Assembly (NCBI GenBank): GCA_015494775.1
Contig: WGAP01000153.1
Location: forward strand, 1-18,846
Source: Flavobacteriales bacterium
Lineage (GTDB): Bacteria; Bacteroidota; Bacteroidia; Flavobacteriales; Flavobacteriaceae
Length of the DNA: 18,846 nucleotides
Direction: 5' to 3'
Numbering within the stretch: the stretch's first letter is position 1; each line of letters starts with the position of its first letter. Positions 1-6,870 of the stretch are shown one piece after another. The notes under the pieces are model-generated. The model did not search any database and was not told the DNA's origin. It saw nothing but the letters and a program-made list of their open reading frames with translations. A program made the position numbers and the translations under genes.

Positions 1-2
1 CG

Positions 3-923
3 AGCATTGGCGGGTTGCTACGCAACCGCAAGGATTTCGAAGGCGTTATCCTCAAAGGTACCGGCCCGGATTACGATTGGTCGGTGTTCGGTCAATATTT
101 GTTGCGGGGAAAAATTCCGTCCTACACCGGGCGCGGTTACAACGACAGCATTATGATTTCGGATTATTTGGCCCGCCGCTTGGCGCTCGACACCGGAAGC
201 CGGGTTTATGCCTACTTCCTGCGACCGAATACCGAAAAGCCCTTGGTCCGTCGGTTTACCGTAGGCGGCGTTTACCGCACCGATTTCGAGGATTTCGACC
301 AAACCTACGTCTTTGGCGACCTGCATCAGGTTCAACGGCTCTACGCTTGGCCCGACACGCTGACCGGTGGATTTCAAATCCTTACGCGCGATTTTGACCG
401 CATCGACGAAATAGCCCAAAAAATCAATCACGACATCGACCCGCGACTGCGGGCACTGAGCATCCGGCAATTGTATCCTTATCTGTTCGATTGGTTGGAT
501 ATGTTCGACTTTAATATTTACCTGATTATCGGCATTTTGATATTGGTCAGTGCGTTGAATATGGCGGTGGTGTTGTTGGTAATGATCACCGAACGGATAC
601 GTTTTATCGGCATCCTGAAAACTTTGGGGGCCACCGACCGGGGTATTATGCGCATCTTTTTGATTCGTGCCGCCCAATTGATTCTGCGGGGATTGCTTAT
701 CGGCAATATTTTGGCTTTCGGATTGATCCTTTTGCAGGAAAAAACGGGATTTTTACGCTTGGATCCTGCCAATTACTACGTGCGTAGTGTGCCTTTGGAA
801 ATCCGTTGGGGTTGGTTTGCGGGCTTGAACCTGTTTGTGCTTGTCAGCGTGTTGCTGTTGATGTTGCTGCCGGCGGCCTATGTGTCGCGCATTGCGCCTG
901 CCAAAGTGATGAAATACGAATAA
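3..923 (+). CDS. FtsX/LolE-type ABC transporter permease, 3' part
   Basis: The reading frame is open from the window edge, so the gene is cut at its 5' end; the first possible in-frame start (TTG at 15) lies inside the protein and is not the true start. About 306 residues are visible. The first half is soluble and resembles the extracytoplasmic domain between TM1 and TM2 of LolC/LolE/MacB-type permeases. Three hydrophobic segments follow, at about visible residues 170-195, 220-245 and 275-300. Between the first two is the FtsX-family cytoplasmic stretch ERIRFIGILKTLGATDRGIM, where permeases of this family contact their ATPase. The protein ends in the family-typical APAKVMKYE. The likely role is lipoprotein release or another mechanotransmission export task at the inner membrane; the substrate cannot be read from the sequence. 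The partner ATPase is not visible. The next gene starts 11 bp downstream, suggesting cotranscription. Confidence 0.88.
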   Translation, partial: SIGGLLRNRKDFEGVILKGTGPDYDWSVFGQYLLRGKIPSYTGRGYNDSIMISDYLARRLALDTGSRVYAYFLRPNTEKPLVRRFTVGGVYRTDFEDFDQTYVFGDLHQVQRLYAWPDTLTGGFQILTRDFDRIDEIAQKINHDIDPRLRALSIRQLYPYLFDWLDMFDFNIYLIIGILILVSALNMAVVLLVMITERIRFIGILKTLGATDRGIMRIFLIRAAQLILRGLLIGNILAFGLILLQEKTGFLRLDPANYYVRSVPLEIRWGWFAGLNLFVLVSVLLLMLLPAAYVSRIAPAKVMKYE

Positions 924-934
924 AATCGGAAGCA

Positions 935-2542
935 ATGAAAAAATTTTGGTTTTTGGTTTTTGCTTTGATATTTACGGATTTGTCCGCCCAAAATACGGGA
1001 CTTACCGACGTGAACATACCGCGCGAAGATGTGGATTTTATCCTACCGGATACACTGCGCGACTACACGGGGCTTTATCCTTACGAAAAGGATTTGCTGC
1101 CCGCCCCTTTGCCGGTTTATTATCACATACAAACCGGTTCGCGCCTATGGGATTATGTCATCAACCGGCCGTTGTGGGAGGTCAACCGCAAGGATTACGG
1201 TTTCCGGTTGGTGCCTTTGCTTTGGTTGGAAGCCGGAAAAACAAACGACAGCACCGGTAGCACTTTTATCAATACACGCGGCCTGCGCGTGGACGGTTAT
1301 GTGGGCGGCCAAGTGGCATTTCATACCGAAATTTACGAGAATCAAGCCCGATTTCCCGCATATTTATACGGCATTTTTACCGCCAAGCGGACGAGCAACG
1401 GTTTTCCGGCCGTGCTGCCCGGAATGGGCATCGCCAAACAAGACCGGAACGGCGTGCTGGATTTTCCTTCGGTGCGGGGGCACGTTACTTACCGGCCGTC
1501 AAAATTTTTCCTGTTTCGCCTGGGGCACGGAACGCCTTTTATCGGTTACGGGTATTATTCGCTTTTGTTGGGCGAAGATGTGCCGCCCTACGGATATTTC
1601 AGGATAGAGAGCCGTTTTTGGCATTTGCGCTATGTGGTGATGTGGTCGGTGTTGCAGGATGTGCGCCTGACCAATCCGGCCGAGGGGGTTTATCACGACA
1701 AATATATGGCCACGCACTTGTTGGATTGGTCCGTAGTGCCGCGGGTGAACGTGGGTTTGTTTGAAAACGTGATTTGGGATCCTTCGCTGGGGCGCGGTTT
1801 TGATCCGAATTTTCTTAATCCGGTGATATTTTTCAAAACCGCGGAATTCCAAAGCGGCACCAAAACCGCCAATACGCTTTTGGGCTTGCAGTGGCGGTAT
1901 AAATCGCCTTGGAAAACGCATTTTTACGGCCAATTTGTTTTGGACGAAATGACCGTGTCCAAGTTTTTCGGACAACCGGGGTATTGGGGCAACAAATACG
2001 GATTTCAATTGGGCTTGAAAAGCATGCAGGCTTGGGGCACACATCGTTTGTTTGCGCGTTTGGAATACAATGCCGTGCGTCCGTTTACCTATTCGCACCA
2101 CCGCGTTCGCATCAACTACGGCCACGACAATTGGCCGCTTGCGCATCCTTGGGGAGCCAACTTCCGGCAGTGGCTGCTGCAACTGCAATGGCGCAACCGT
2201 CGTTGGGGCGCCGACTTGCTGTTGGAAAACGGCACCAAAGGTTTGGACTTTGCCGGCAATCCGAAAACCTATGGCGGCGATATTTATCGCGACTACGAAG
2301 AGCGTTTTGCCAACACGGGCGTAGGATGGCCCGCGGGGAATATTTACCGTATCCAATCGGGGCAAATGATGCTTTATTATACACTCAATCCCACATATCG
2401 CCTACAAGTGTTTGCGGGCGTTTCCGGCTACAAGGCAAGCATTTCGTCGTCGCTTCCGGGAGTTTTTACGGGAACCGACCGGTGGTTTTTCGGCGGCTTG
2501 CGCACGCAACTTTTCGGGTATAAACGGCGATATTTACCCTGA
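935..2542 (+). CDS. RemB/Wzi-like outer-membrane beta-barrel protein
   Basis: This is a 535-residue protein. I chose the ATG at 935 because it opens a clean signal peptide (MKKFWFLVFALIFTDLSAQ, cleavage after about residue 19); the longer frame from 806 would overlap the permease and add a non-signal N-terminus. The mature protein is rich in alternating aromatic and polar strands, as in a large outer-membrane barrel. The segment INTRGLRVDGYVGG followed by YENQARFPAYLYG matches what I remember of the RemB gliding-motility/Wzi-like capsule-assembly family of Bacteroidota, but the assignment rests on memory of the family pattern. RemB is a mobile surface protein in Flavobacterium; whether this organism glides is unknown. 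The gene follows the ABC permease by 11 bp and converges on groEL. Confidence 0.7.
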   Translation: MKKFWFLVFALIFTDLSAQNTGLTDVNIPREDVDFILPDTLRDYTGLYPYEKDLLPAPLPVYYHIQTGSRLWDYVINRPLWEVNRKDYGFRLVPLLWLEAGKTNDSTGSTFINTRGLRVDGYVGGQVAFHTEIYENQARFPAYLYGIFTAKRTSNGFPAVLPGMGIAKQDRNGVLDFPSVRGHVTYRPSKFFLFRLGHGTPFIGYGYYSLLLGEDVPPYGYFRIESRFWHLRYVVMWSVLQDVRLTNPAEGVYHDKYMATHLLDWSVVPRVNVGLFENVIWDPSLGRGFDPNFLNPVIFFKTAEFQSGTKTANTLLGLQWRYKSPWKTHFYGQFVLDEMTVSKFFGQPGYWGNKYGFQLGLKSMQAWGTHRLFARLEYNAVRPFTYSHHRVRINYGHDNWPLAHPWGANFRQWLLQLQWRNRRWGADLLLENGTKGLDFAGNPKTYGGDIYRDYEERFANTGVGWPAGNIYRIQSGQMMLYYTLNPTYRLQVFAGVSGYKASISSSLPGVFTGTDRWFFGGLRTQLFGYKRRYLP

Positions 2543-2547
2543 TAAAT

Positions 2548-2577
2548 AAAAAATCCCGCTTCGAACGAAGCGGGATT
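2548..2577 (-). terminator. groEL intrinsic terminator
   Basis: A 12-bp perfect stem (AATCCCGCTTCG at 2552-2563, CGAAGCGGGATT at 2566-2577) is followed on the minus strand by six T residues. It lies 22 bp past the groEL stop and between convergent genes. On the plus strand the hairpin has no T tract, so it serves mainly groEL. Confidence 0.85.
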
Positions 2578-2599
2578 GCGATATTTGAACGAACCGATT

Positions 2600-4228
2600 T
2601 TACATCATCGGCATTCCGCCTCCGCCCGGCATGGACGGTGCGGGATTTTCTTCTTTCTTCTCGATGAGTGCGCTTTCGGTGGTGAGAATCATTCCACCCA
2701 CCGATGCGGCGTTTTCGATGGCGATACGCGTTACTTTTTTCGGGTCGATAATACCGGCTTTGAGCATGTGGGTATATTCGCCGTTTTTCACGTCGTAGCC
2801 GAAATCGCCGCTTTCGCTTTTGACTTTGGCTACCACCACCGAACCTTCTTCGCCGCCGTTGTTCACAATTTGACGCAGCGGTTCTTCGAGGGCTTGGTAA
2901 ACGATCATCACGCCGGTTTTTTCGTCTTCGTTTTCGGTTTTGATGCCTTCGAGGGCTTTTTGGGCGCGCAACAGGGCCACGCCGCCACCGGCCACGATGC
3001 CTTCTTCAACGGCGGCACGCGTAGCGTTGAGGGCGTCTTCCACGCGGTCTTTCTTTTCTTTGAGTTCCACTTCGCTGGGAGCACCCACGTAGAGCACGGC
3101 TACGCCGCCGGCGAGTTTGGCCAAACGTTCTTGGAGTTTTTCGCGGTCATAGTCCGAAGTGGTTTGTTCGATTTGGGCTTTGATTTGTTTAACGCGGGCT
3201 TTAATGTCGTCTTCATTGCCGGCGCCGCCCACAATGGTGGTGTTGTCTTTGTCGATGGTTACGCGTTCGGCTTGGCCGAGCATGTCGATGGTGGTGTTTT
3301 CGAGCTTAAAGCCGCGTTCTTCGGTTACGACGGTTCCGCCTGTCAAAATGGCAATATCTTCGAGCATGGCTTTACGGCGATCGCCGAAGCCGGGCGCTTT
3401 GACGGCGGCCACTTTAAGCGTGCCGCGCAGTTTGTTCACTACCAAGGTAGCCAAAGCTTCGCCGTCCACATCTTCGGCAATGATCAAAAGCGGACGTCCC
3501 GATTGGGCCACTTGTTCCAGCACGGGCAAAAGGTCTTTCATCGTGCTGATTTTTTTGTCGGTAATCAGGATGTAGGGACGGTCCAATTGGGCGATCATTT
3601 TTTCGGGGTCGGTGATGAAGTAGGGCGAGAGGTAACCGCGGTCGAATTGCATTCCTTCGACCACATCCACATAGGTGTCGGTTCCTTTGGATTCTTCCAC
3701 GGTGATAACGCCCTCTTTACCCACTTTGGAGAAGGCCTCGGCGATGAGTTCGCCCACGGTTTCGTCGTTGTTGGCCGAAATGGTGGCCACTTGTTTGATT
3801 TTTTCCACATCGTCGCCCACTTCGATGGCTTGTTTTTCCAGTTCTTCGACCACCTTGGCGGTGGCTTTGTCGATACCGTGTTTCATGTCCATGGGATTAG
3901 CTCCCGCGGTAACGTTTTTGAGCCCTTCGCGCACGATGGCTTGGGCCAGGACGGTGGCCGTGGTGGTTCCGTCACCGGCCAAATCGTTGGTTTTGGAAGC
4001 CACTTGTTTGACCAATTGGGCGCCCATATTTTCGTGGGCGTCTTCCAGTTCCACTTCTTTGGCTACGGTAACGCCGTCCTTGGTGATTTGCGGACCGCCG
4101 AAAGATTTGTCGATGATAACATTACGTCCTTTGGGACCCAAAGTTACTTTGACGGCGTTGGCCAATGCATCCACGCCGCGTTTGAGTCCTTCGCGTGCTT
4201 CGAAATCGAATTTGATCTCTTTTGCCAT
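2600..4228 (-). CDS. groEL: Chaperonin GroEL (Hsp60)
   Basis: This 542-residue protein is of normal length for the 60-kDa chaperonin, which folds cytosolic proteins in an ATP-driven double ring capped by GroES. It begins MAKEIKFDFEAREGLKRGVD, carries the ATP-site motif GDGTTTATVLAQ (from residue 85, with the catalytic Asp at 86), the GIVAGGGVALL segment near residue 405-420, and ends in a GGGMPMM tail of the usual type. I chose the ATG at 4228, which gives the universal MAKEI start; an in-frame upstream ATG at 4276 would add 16 unrelated residues. No Shine-Dalgarno-like sequence precedes it, only an A-rich leader on the coding strand, which is normal for Bacteroidota. groES, usually directly upstream of groEL, is absent here: the upstream 826 bp is non-coding. 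No CIRCE (HrcA) operator is visible; a small palindrome CACAAATTGTG at 4262-4272 is the only operator-like sequence close to the start. Confidence 0.98.
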   Translation of the reverse strand: MAKEIKFDFEAREGLKRGVDALANAVKVTLGPKGRNVIIDKSFGGPQITKDGVTVAKEVELEDAHENMGAQLVKQVASKTNDLAGDGTTTATVLAQAIVREGLKNVTAGANPMDMKHGIDKATAKVVEELEKQAIEVGDDVEKIKQVATISANNDETVGELIAEAFSKVGKEGVITVEESKGTDTYVDVVEGMQFDRGYLSPYFITDPEKMIAQLDRPYILITDKKISTMKDLLPVLEQVAQSGRPLLIIAEDVDGEALATLVVNKLRGTLKVAAVKAPGFGDRRKAMLEDIAILTGGTVVTEERGFKLENTTIDMLGQAERVTIDKDNTTIVGGAGNEDDIKARVKQIKAQIEQTTSDYDREKLQERLAKLAGGVAVLYVGAPSEVELKEKKDRVEDALNATRAAVEEGIVAGGGVALLRAQKALEGIKTENEDEKTGVMIVYQALEEPLRQIVNNGGEEGSVVVAKVKSESGDFGYDVKNGEYTHMLKAGIIDPKKVTRIAIENAASVGGMILTTESALIEKKEENPAPSMPGGGGMPMM

Positions 4229-4346
4229 AATAATTGATTTTTGGTTTCGGTTGCCCATAAACACAAATTGTGCCAACGCGGGTATGGTGTCAGTTTGTCA
4301 GGTTGGGGTTTGGGCGCCCGGCCGCACACGTTCGTGGCGGCTACGC

Positions 4347-4402
4347 CGCATCGGCAAGCGCTTCGGGACGACGGAGCGCCCTCCCGCTTGCCGTTCCTCA
4401 CG
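4347..4402 (-). repeat. Structured repeat core, copy A (covarying hairpin)
   Basis: Read on the minus strand, this contains CGTGAGGAACGGC, 10 nt, GCGCTCCGTCG, 13 nt, GCCGATGCG. The same three blocks with exactly the same spacings occur at 10110-10165 on the plus strand. The arms CGGCAAGCG and CGCTTGCCG form a perfect 9-bp stem around the middle block. A second small hairpin (GCGGC, 3 nt, GCCGC; 4337-4349) abuts it. The element lies about 119 bp upstream of the groEL start in the same orientation. Confidence 0.75.
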
Positions 4403-4454
4403 TGGCGCCCGCCGGGCTGTCCGCTTAAATTCAGCTTGGCGGCTCGCGGTTTTT

Positions 4455-4483
4455 GCGCGGGCGCGCGGCACGCGCGCCCGCGC
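4455..4483. repeat. GC-only 13-bp perfect hairpin
   Basis: The arms GCGCGGGCGCGCG (4455-4467) and CGCGCGCCCGCGC (4471-4483) pair perfectly around a GCA triloop. T residues lie before, not after, the stem on the plus strand, and the minus strand is followed by A residues, so it is not an intrinsic terminator in either direction. It belongs to the GC-rich spacer between groEL and the HerA-like gene. Confidence 0.7.
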
Positions 4484-4580
4484 CCGCCCGTGCGTGGGGC
4501 TTCCTCCGGGCGCCTCCGCCGGGCGGGAAAACCTGCTCGCCGCCGACGCTTCATACCGCTCCCATCCCTGGCGCAAATTT

Positions 4581-4613
4581 AGTTTTGAATTATGAGTTTT
4601 AAGTTTTGAGTTG
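4581..4613. repeat. Short AT-rich degenerate tandem repeat
   Basis: Units of the type GTTTTGAATTATGA, GTTTTAA, GTTTTGA follow one another. They separate the GC-rich part nearer groEL from the GC-rich part nearer the HerA-like gene. Low-complexity runs of this TTTTGAGTT type are common in intergenic DNA; no function can be inferred. Confidence 0.4.
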
Positions 4614-4654
4614 GTTTTTGTCGAAGCAACCGGCACTCAGGCACCTGTTTGGGA

Positions 4655-4700
4655 GGTCATAGAGTGATTTTTGCGCAGCAAAAATTGTATCGAAATGACC
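4655..4700. repeat. Imperfect palindrome, GTCAT...TCGAAATGAC type
   Basis: The outer arms GGTCAT (4655-4660) and ATGACC (4695-4700) enclose an inner perfect 8-bp stem ATTTTTGC (4667-4674) / GCAAAAAT (4678-4685) with a GCA loop. The right part, TATCGAAATGACC, resembles the dispersed GTCATTTCGA-type intergenic palindromes I associate with Bacteroidota genomes (from memory). A further 9-bp inverted repeat, TGTATCGAA (4686-4694) / TTCGATACA (4714-4722), overlaps it and leads into a TTCGATACACTGC...GCAGCACTCAGCC stretch up to about 4749. Confidence 0.55.
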
Positions 4701-4906
4701 GGACGGCCGGGGCTTCGATACACTGCTTACGGAGTTCGCAGCACTCAGCCGCCGGCCTTTTCCCGCGCCAGCGGGCGCAGCGGTATCCTTGCGCGGCAGC
4801 CGGCGTATGTTTTTGTGCCGGCGCCGGGGGCTCGCAGCGCAGGAGACCACGGCGCCGGCCCTACAAAAACCGCCGGATGCAAGCAAGATAATAGCGGAGC
4901 ACGCGG

Positions 4907-4935
4907 CCCCGCACATCGCGGAGCGATGTGCGGGG
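4907..4935. repeat. 13-bp perfect hairpin next to a GGCGCCCG boundary motif
   Basis: The arms CCCCGCACATCGC (4907-4919) and GCGATGTGCGGGG (4923-4935) pair perfectly around GGA. It is followed by AGGCGCCCGAAAAAT. On the opposite strand this reads TTTTTCGGGCGCC, the same string that opens the repeat region at 10036. The hairpin therefore sits just inside an apparent element boundary, like the 16-bp inverted repeat at 10050-10110. Confidence 0.65.
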
Positions 4936-5054
4936 AGGCGCCCGAAAAATAAAATTAAAAAACACAAAAAACTGATTTTTACCAAATATATCATAGATTT
5001 TTTCAATATTTTTTATTATCCTTGCGTTTAATGCTGTAAAAATTATTAAAAAAT

Positions 5055-6608
5055 ATGGAGGACAAAGACTTACGGCAACATTTTGAGGATGTTATAGGAA
5101 AGGGTTACACCTTCAAGGGCGAATCGATGATTGTGGGCGGTGCCATGCTCAACGGCGAAACCATCCCCGAATTGTTTGTGCGCGTGCCCTTGGAAACCAT
5201 GAACCGTCACGGATTGATTGCCGGCGCCACCGGAACCGGGAAAACCAAATCGCTGCAAGTGCTGGCCGAACAACTGTCGGATCAAGGCATGCCCGTGGTG
5301 CTGATGGACATCAAAGGCGACCTGTCGGGCTTGGCCAAACCCAGTCCGGGCCACCCCAAAATCGACGAACGGATGCAAAAAATCGGCCTGCCCTTTACGC
5401 CCAAGGGCTATCCGGTGGAATTCTTTTCGCTCACGGGCAAGGAAGGTATCCCGCTGCGGGCCACCGTTACCGAATTCGGCCCCATCCTGATGTCGCGTAT
5501 CCTGGACTTGAACGAAACCCAAGGCGGCATTATGGCCGTGCTTTTCAAATATGCCGACGACCAACACCTGCCTTTGGTGGATTTGAAAGACCTGAAAGAA
5601 CTGATGCGTTGGGTGATGGGCGAGGGCCGCGATACCTTCCGCGAGGCCTACGGCCGGCTTTCCACGGCATCCATGGGGTCGATTTTGCGCAAAATCGTGG
5701 AATTGGAACAACAAGGTGCCGATGTGTTTTTCGGCGAACCTTCCTTGGAAATCGATGACCTGATGCGCGTGGACGACGAAGGCCGCGGCATCATCAACAT
5801 CATCCGGTTGACCGATATTCAGGACAAGCCCAAATTGTTTTCCACCTTTATGCTCCAACTCTTGGCCGAACTCTATGCCAAAATGCCCGAAGTGGGCGAC
5901 CAAGACCGCCCCGAATTGGTGTTTTTTATCGACGAGGCCCATTTGATTTTCAAAAACGCCACCAAAACTTTGCTGGAACAAATCGAAACCATTGTCAAAC
6001 TCATACGTTCCAAAGGCGTAGGTATTTATTTCGTTACGCAAAACCCACGTGATGTGCCCGACAGCGTGCTTTCGCAATTGGGTTTGAAAATACAACACGC
6101 CTTGCGGGCCTTTACGGCCAAAGACCGGAAAAACATCAAGCTGACGGCCGAAAACTTTCCGGTGAGCGAATTTTACGATACGGATAAACTTCTGCTCAAA
6201 CTGGGTATCGGCGAAGCGCTCTTTACCGCCCTGGGCCACAAAGGACGTCCCACGCCCTTGGTGCAAGTGATGATGCGCGCACCCCAAAGCCGGATGGACA
6301 TTCTGACGCCCTCGGAATTGAACGAATTATTGCTTCAATCGGAATTGCGCAAAAAATACGCTGAACCCATCGACAAAAACAGCGCTTACGAAATCCTGAA
6401 AGAAAAAATCGAAAAAGCGCGCAAACAGGAGGAAGCGGAAGAAGAAAAGACCGAAAAGAAAAAATCATCGGGCCGGCATGAGAAAAGCACCATCGAAAAG
6501 ATTGTCAACAGCTCCGTAGGACGGACGATTATCCGGGAAGTTACGCGTTCGCTGCTGGGCGTGTTGGGCTTGGGTTATACCCGCCGGCGCCGCAGGCGCA
6601 GGTATTGA
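5055..6608 (+). CDS. HerA/YjgR-type (DUF853) ATPase
   Basis: This is a 517-residue cytosolic P-loop ATPase of the HerA/FtsK-like superfamily, close in pattern to E. coli YjgR. Walker A is GATGTGKT (residues 57-64). Walker B is VFFIDEAH with Asp293 and Glu294. The segment YFVTQNPRDVPDSVLSQLG followed by QHALRAFTAKDRK is the family hallmark with the sensor/arginine-finger region. The C-terminus has a charged, probably coiled segment (about residues 440-475) and ends in seven consecutive arginines before a final Tyr, a tail that could bind nucleic acid or acidic lipid (inference). Archaeal HerA works with NurA in DNA end resection, but the role of the DUF853 branch is not established and no nurA-like gene is adjacent. 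The ATG at 5055 is preceded by an A-rich leader without Shine-Dalgarno. The gene is transcribed alone. Confidence 0.88.
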   Translation: MEDKDLRQHFEDVIGKGYTFKGESMIVGGAMLNGETIPELFVRVPLETMNRHGLIAGATGTGKTKSLQVLAEQLSDQGMPVVLMDIKGDLSGLAKPSPGHPKIDERMQKIGLPFTPKGYPVEFFSLTGKEGIPLRATVTEFGPILMSRILDLNETQGGIMAVLFKYADDQHLPLVDLKDLKELMRWVMGEGRDTFREAYGRLSTASMGSILRKIVELEQQGADVFFGEPSLEIDDLMRVDDEGRGIINIIRLTDIQDKPKLFSTFMLQLLAELYAKMPEVGDQDRPELVFFIDEAHLIFKNATKTLLEQIETIVKLIRSKGVGIYFVTQNPRDVPDSVLSQLGLKIQHALRAFTAKDRKNIKLTAENFPVSEFYDTDKLLLKLGIGEALFTALGHKGRPTPLVQVMMRAPQSRMDILTPSELNELLLQSELRKKYAEPIDKNSAYEILKEKIEKARKQEEAEEEKTEKKKSSGRHEKSTIEKIVNSSVGRTIIREVTRSLLGVLGLGYTRRRRRRRY

Positions 6609-6870
6609 TGGGCAATTCCCGGGTTTGATTTTTTTAATCACAAAATAACTCGGAGTTTTTTTGATTTCCGAGTTATTATGCTGTGCGTCTCTGTGGTTAT
6701 TTTTATTTTACCACAGAGTTTCACAGAGTTACACACAGAGTTACACGGAGTTTTTTTTTATTTCCGAATTATTACTCTGTGCGACTCTGTGAAATTTCCT
6801 CTGTGTTACTCTGTGGTTGATTTTTTTACCACAGCAACACACAATTTTTCCCAACCTGCAAAGCAACCCG
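6609..6870. other. 262-bp repeat-filled spacer between convergent genes
   Basis: It lies between the 3' ends of the HerA-like gene and recA. It contains no gene. Almost all of it is the duplicated CTCTGTG-type repeat described separately. No classic stem plus T-tract terminator was found for either gene; the T-loop hairpins at 6689-6718 and 6811-6834 may serve instead. Confidence 0.6.
6644..6834. repeat. Duplicated module of CTCTGTG/CACAGAG inverted repeats
   Basis: Two direct copies of a 46-47-bp stretch occur at 6651-6696 and 6746-6792. Each reads CGGAG, a run of T, ATTTCCGA, TTATTA, CTGTGCG, then CTCTGTG. Each copy is followed by a hairpin of the form CTGTGGT, T-rich loop, ACCACAG (6689-6718 with 9-bp arms; 6811-6834 with 7-bp arms). 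An 11-bp inverted repeat AATAACTCGGA/TCCGAGTTATT (6644-6654, 6667-6677) opens the region. Between the copies are CACAGAGTTTCACAGAG and ACACAGAGTTACACGGAG. I recall CACAGAGTTACACAGAG-type arrays as common intergenic repeats in diverse bacteria; the function is unknown. Confidence 0.8.

Larger units (their letters stand above)
4229..5054. other. 826-bp gene-free, repeat-rich divergent spacer
   Basis: No reading frame here looks like a protein: the frames are GC-skewed, low in hydrophobic cores and rich in Arg, Pro, Gly and Ala. From the groEL side it holds a short AT-rich leader, repeat copy A, a GC-only hairpin, a short AT-rich repeat, a GTCAT/TCGAAATGAC palindrome, a GC-rich stretch at 4750-4940 ending in a 13-bp hairpin and GGCGCCCG, and finally about 110 bp of AT-rich DNA before the HerA-like gene. 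Promoters for both divergent genes must lie in the AT-rich ends. The octamer TATCCTTG at 5017-5024 is a near-match to the Bacteroidota -7 box for the plus-strand gene. No perfect box was found for groEL. Confidence 0.75.

Noticed and set aside
15..17. TTG at 15 as the start of the first gene
   Set aside because: The frame continues to the window edge and the visible protein lacks the N-terminal TM1 of the permease family, so the true start is upstream.
1499..2365. 288-codon antisense frame within the RemB/Wzi-like gene
   Set aside because: The plus-strand protein has a signal peptide and barrel pattern throughout; the antisense frame has no recognisable feature.
2576..4237. 553-codon open frame on the plus strand opposite groEL
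   Set aside because: It is a shadow of groEL: the protein is rich in Phe, His and Gly, with no recognisable domain, while the minus strand encodes a perfect GroEL.
4262..4272. CACAAATTGTG palindrome upstream of groEL as an operator
   Set aside because: It is too short and AT-rich to distinguish from chance and matches no operator I know, including CIRCE.
4144..5031. Several 80-136-codon frames on both strands of the groEL/HerA spacer
   Set aside because: They are Arg/Ala/Pro/Gly-rich products of GC-rich hairpins without signal, domain or sensible start context; none resembles GroES.
5070..6287. 405-codon antisense frame opposite the HerA-like gene
   Set aside because: It is His/Gln/Phe-rich and without motifs, a codon-bias shadow of the ATPase gene.
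6644..6834. Possible CRISPR array in the CTCTGTG repeats
   Set aside because: Repeats are inverted and irregular, spacers are not of constant length, and no cas gene is present.
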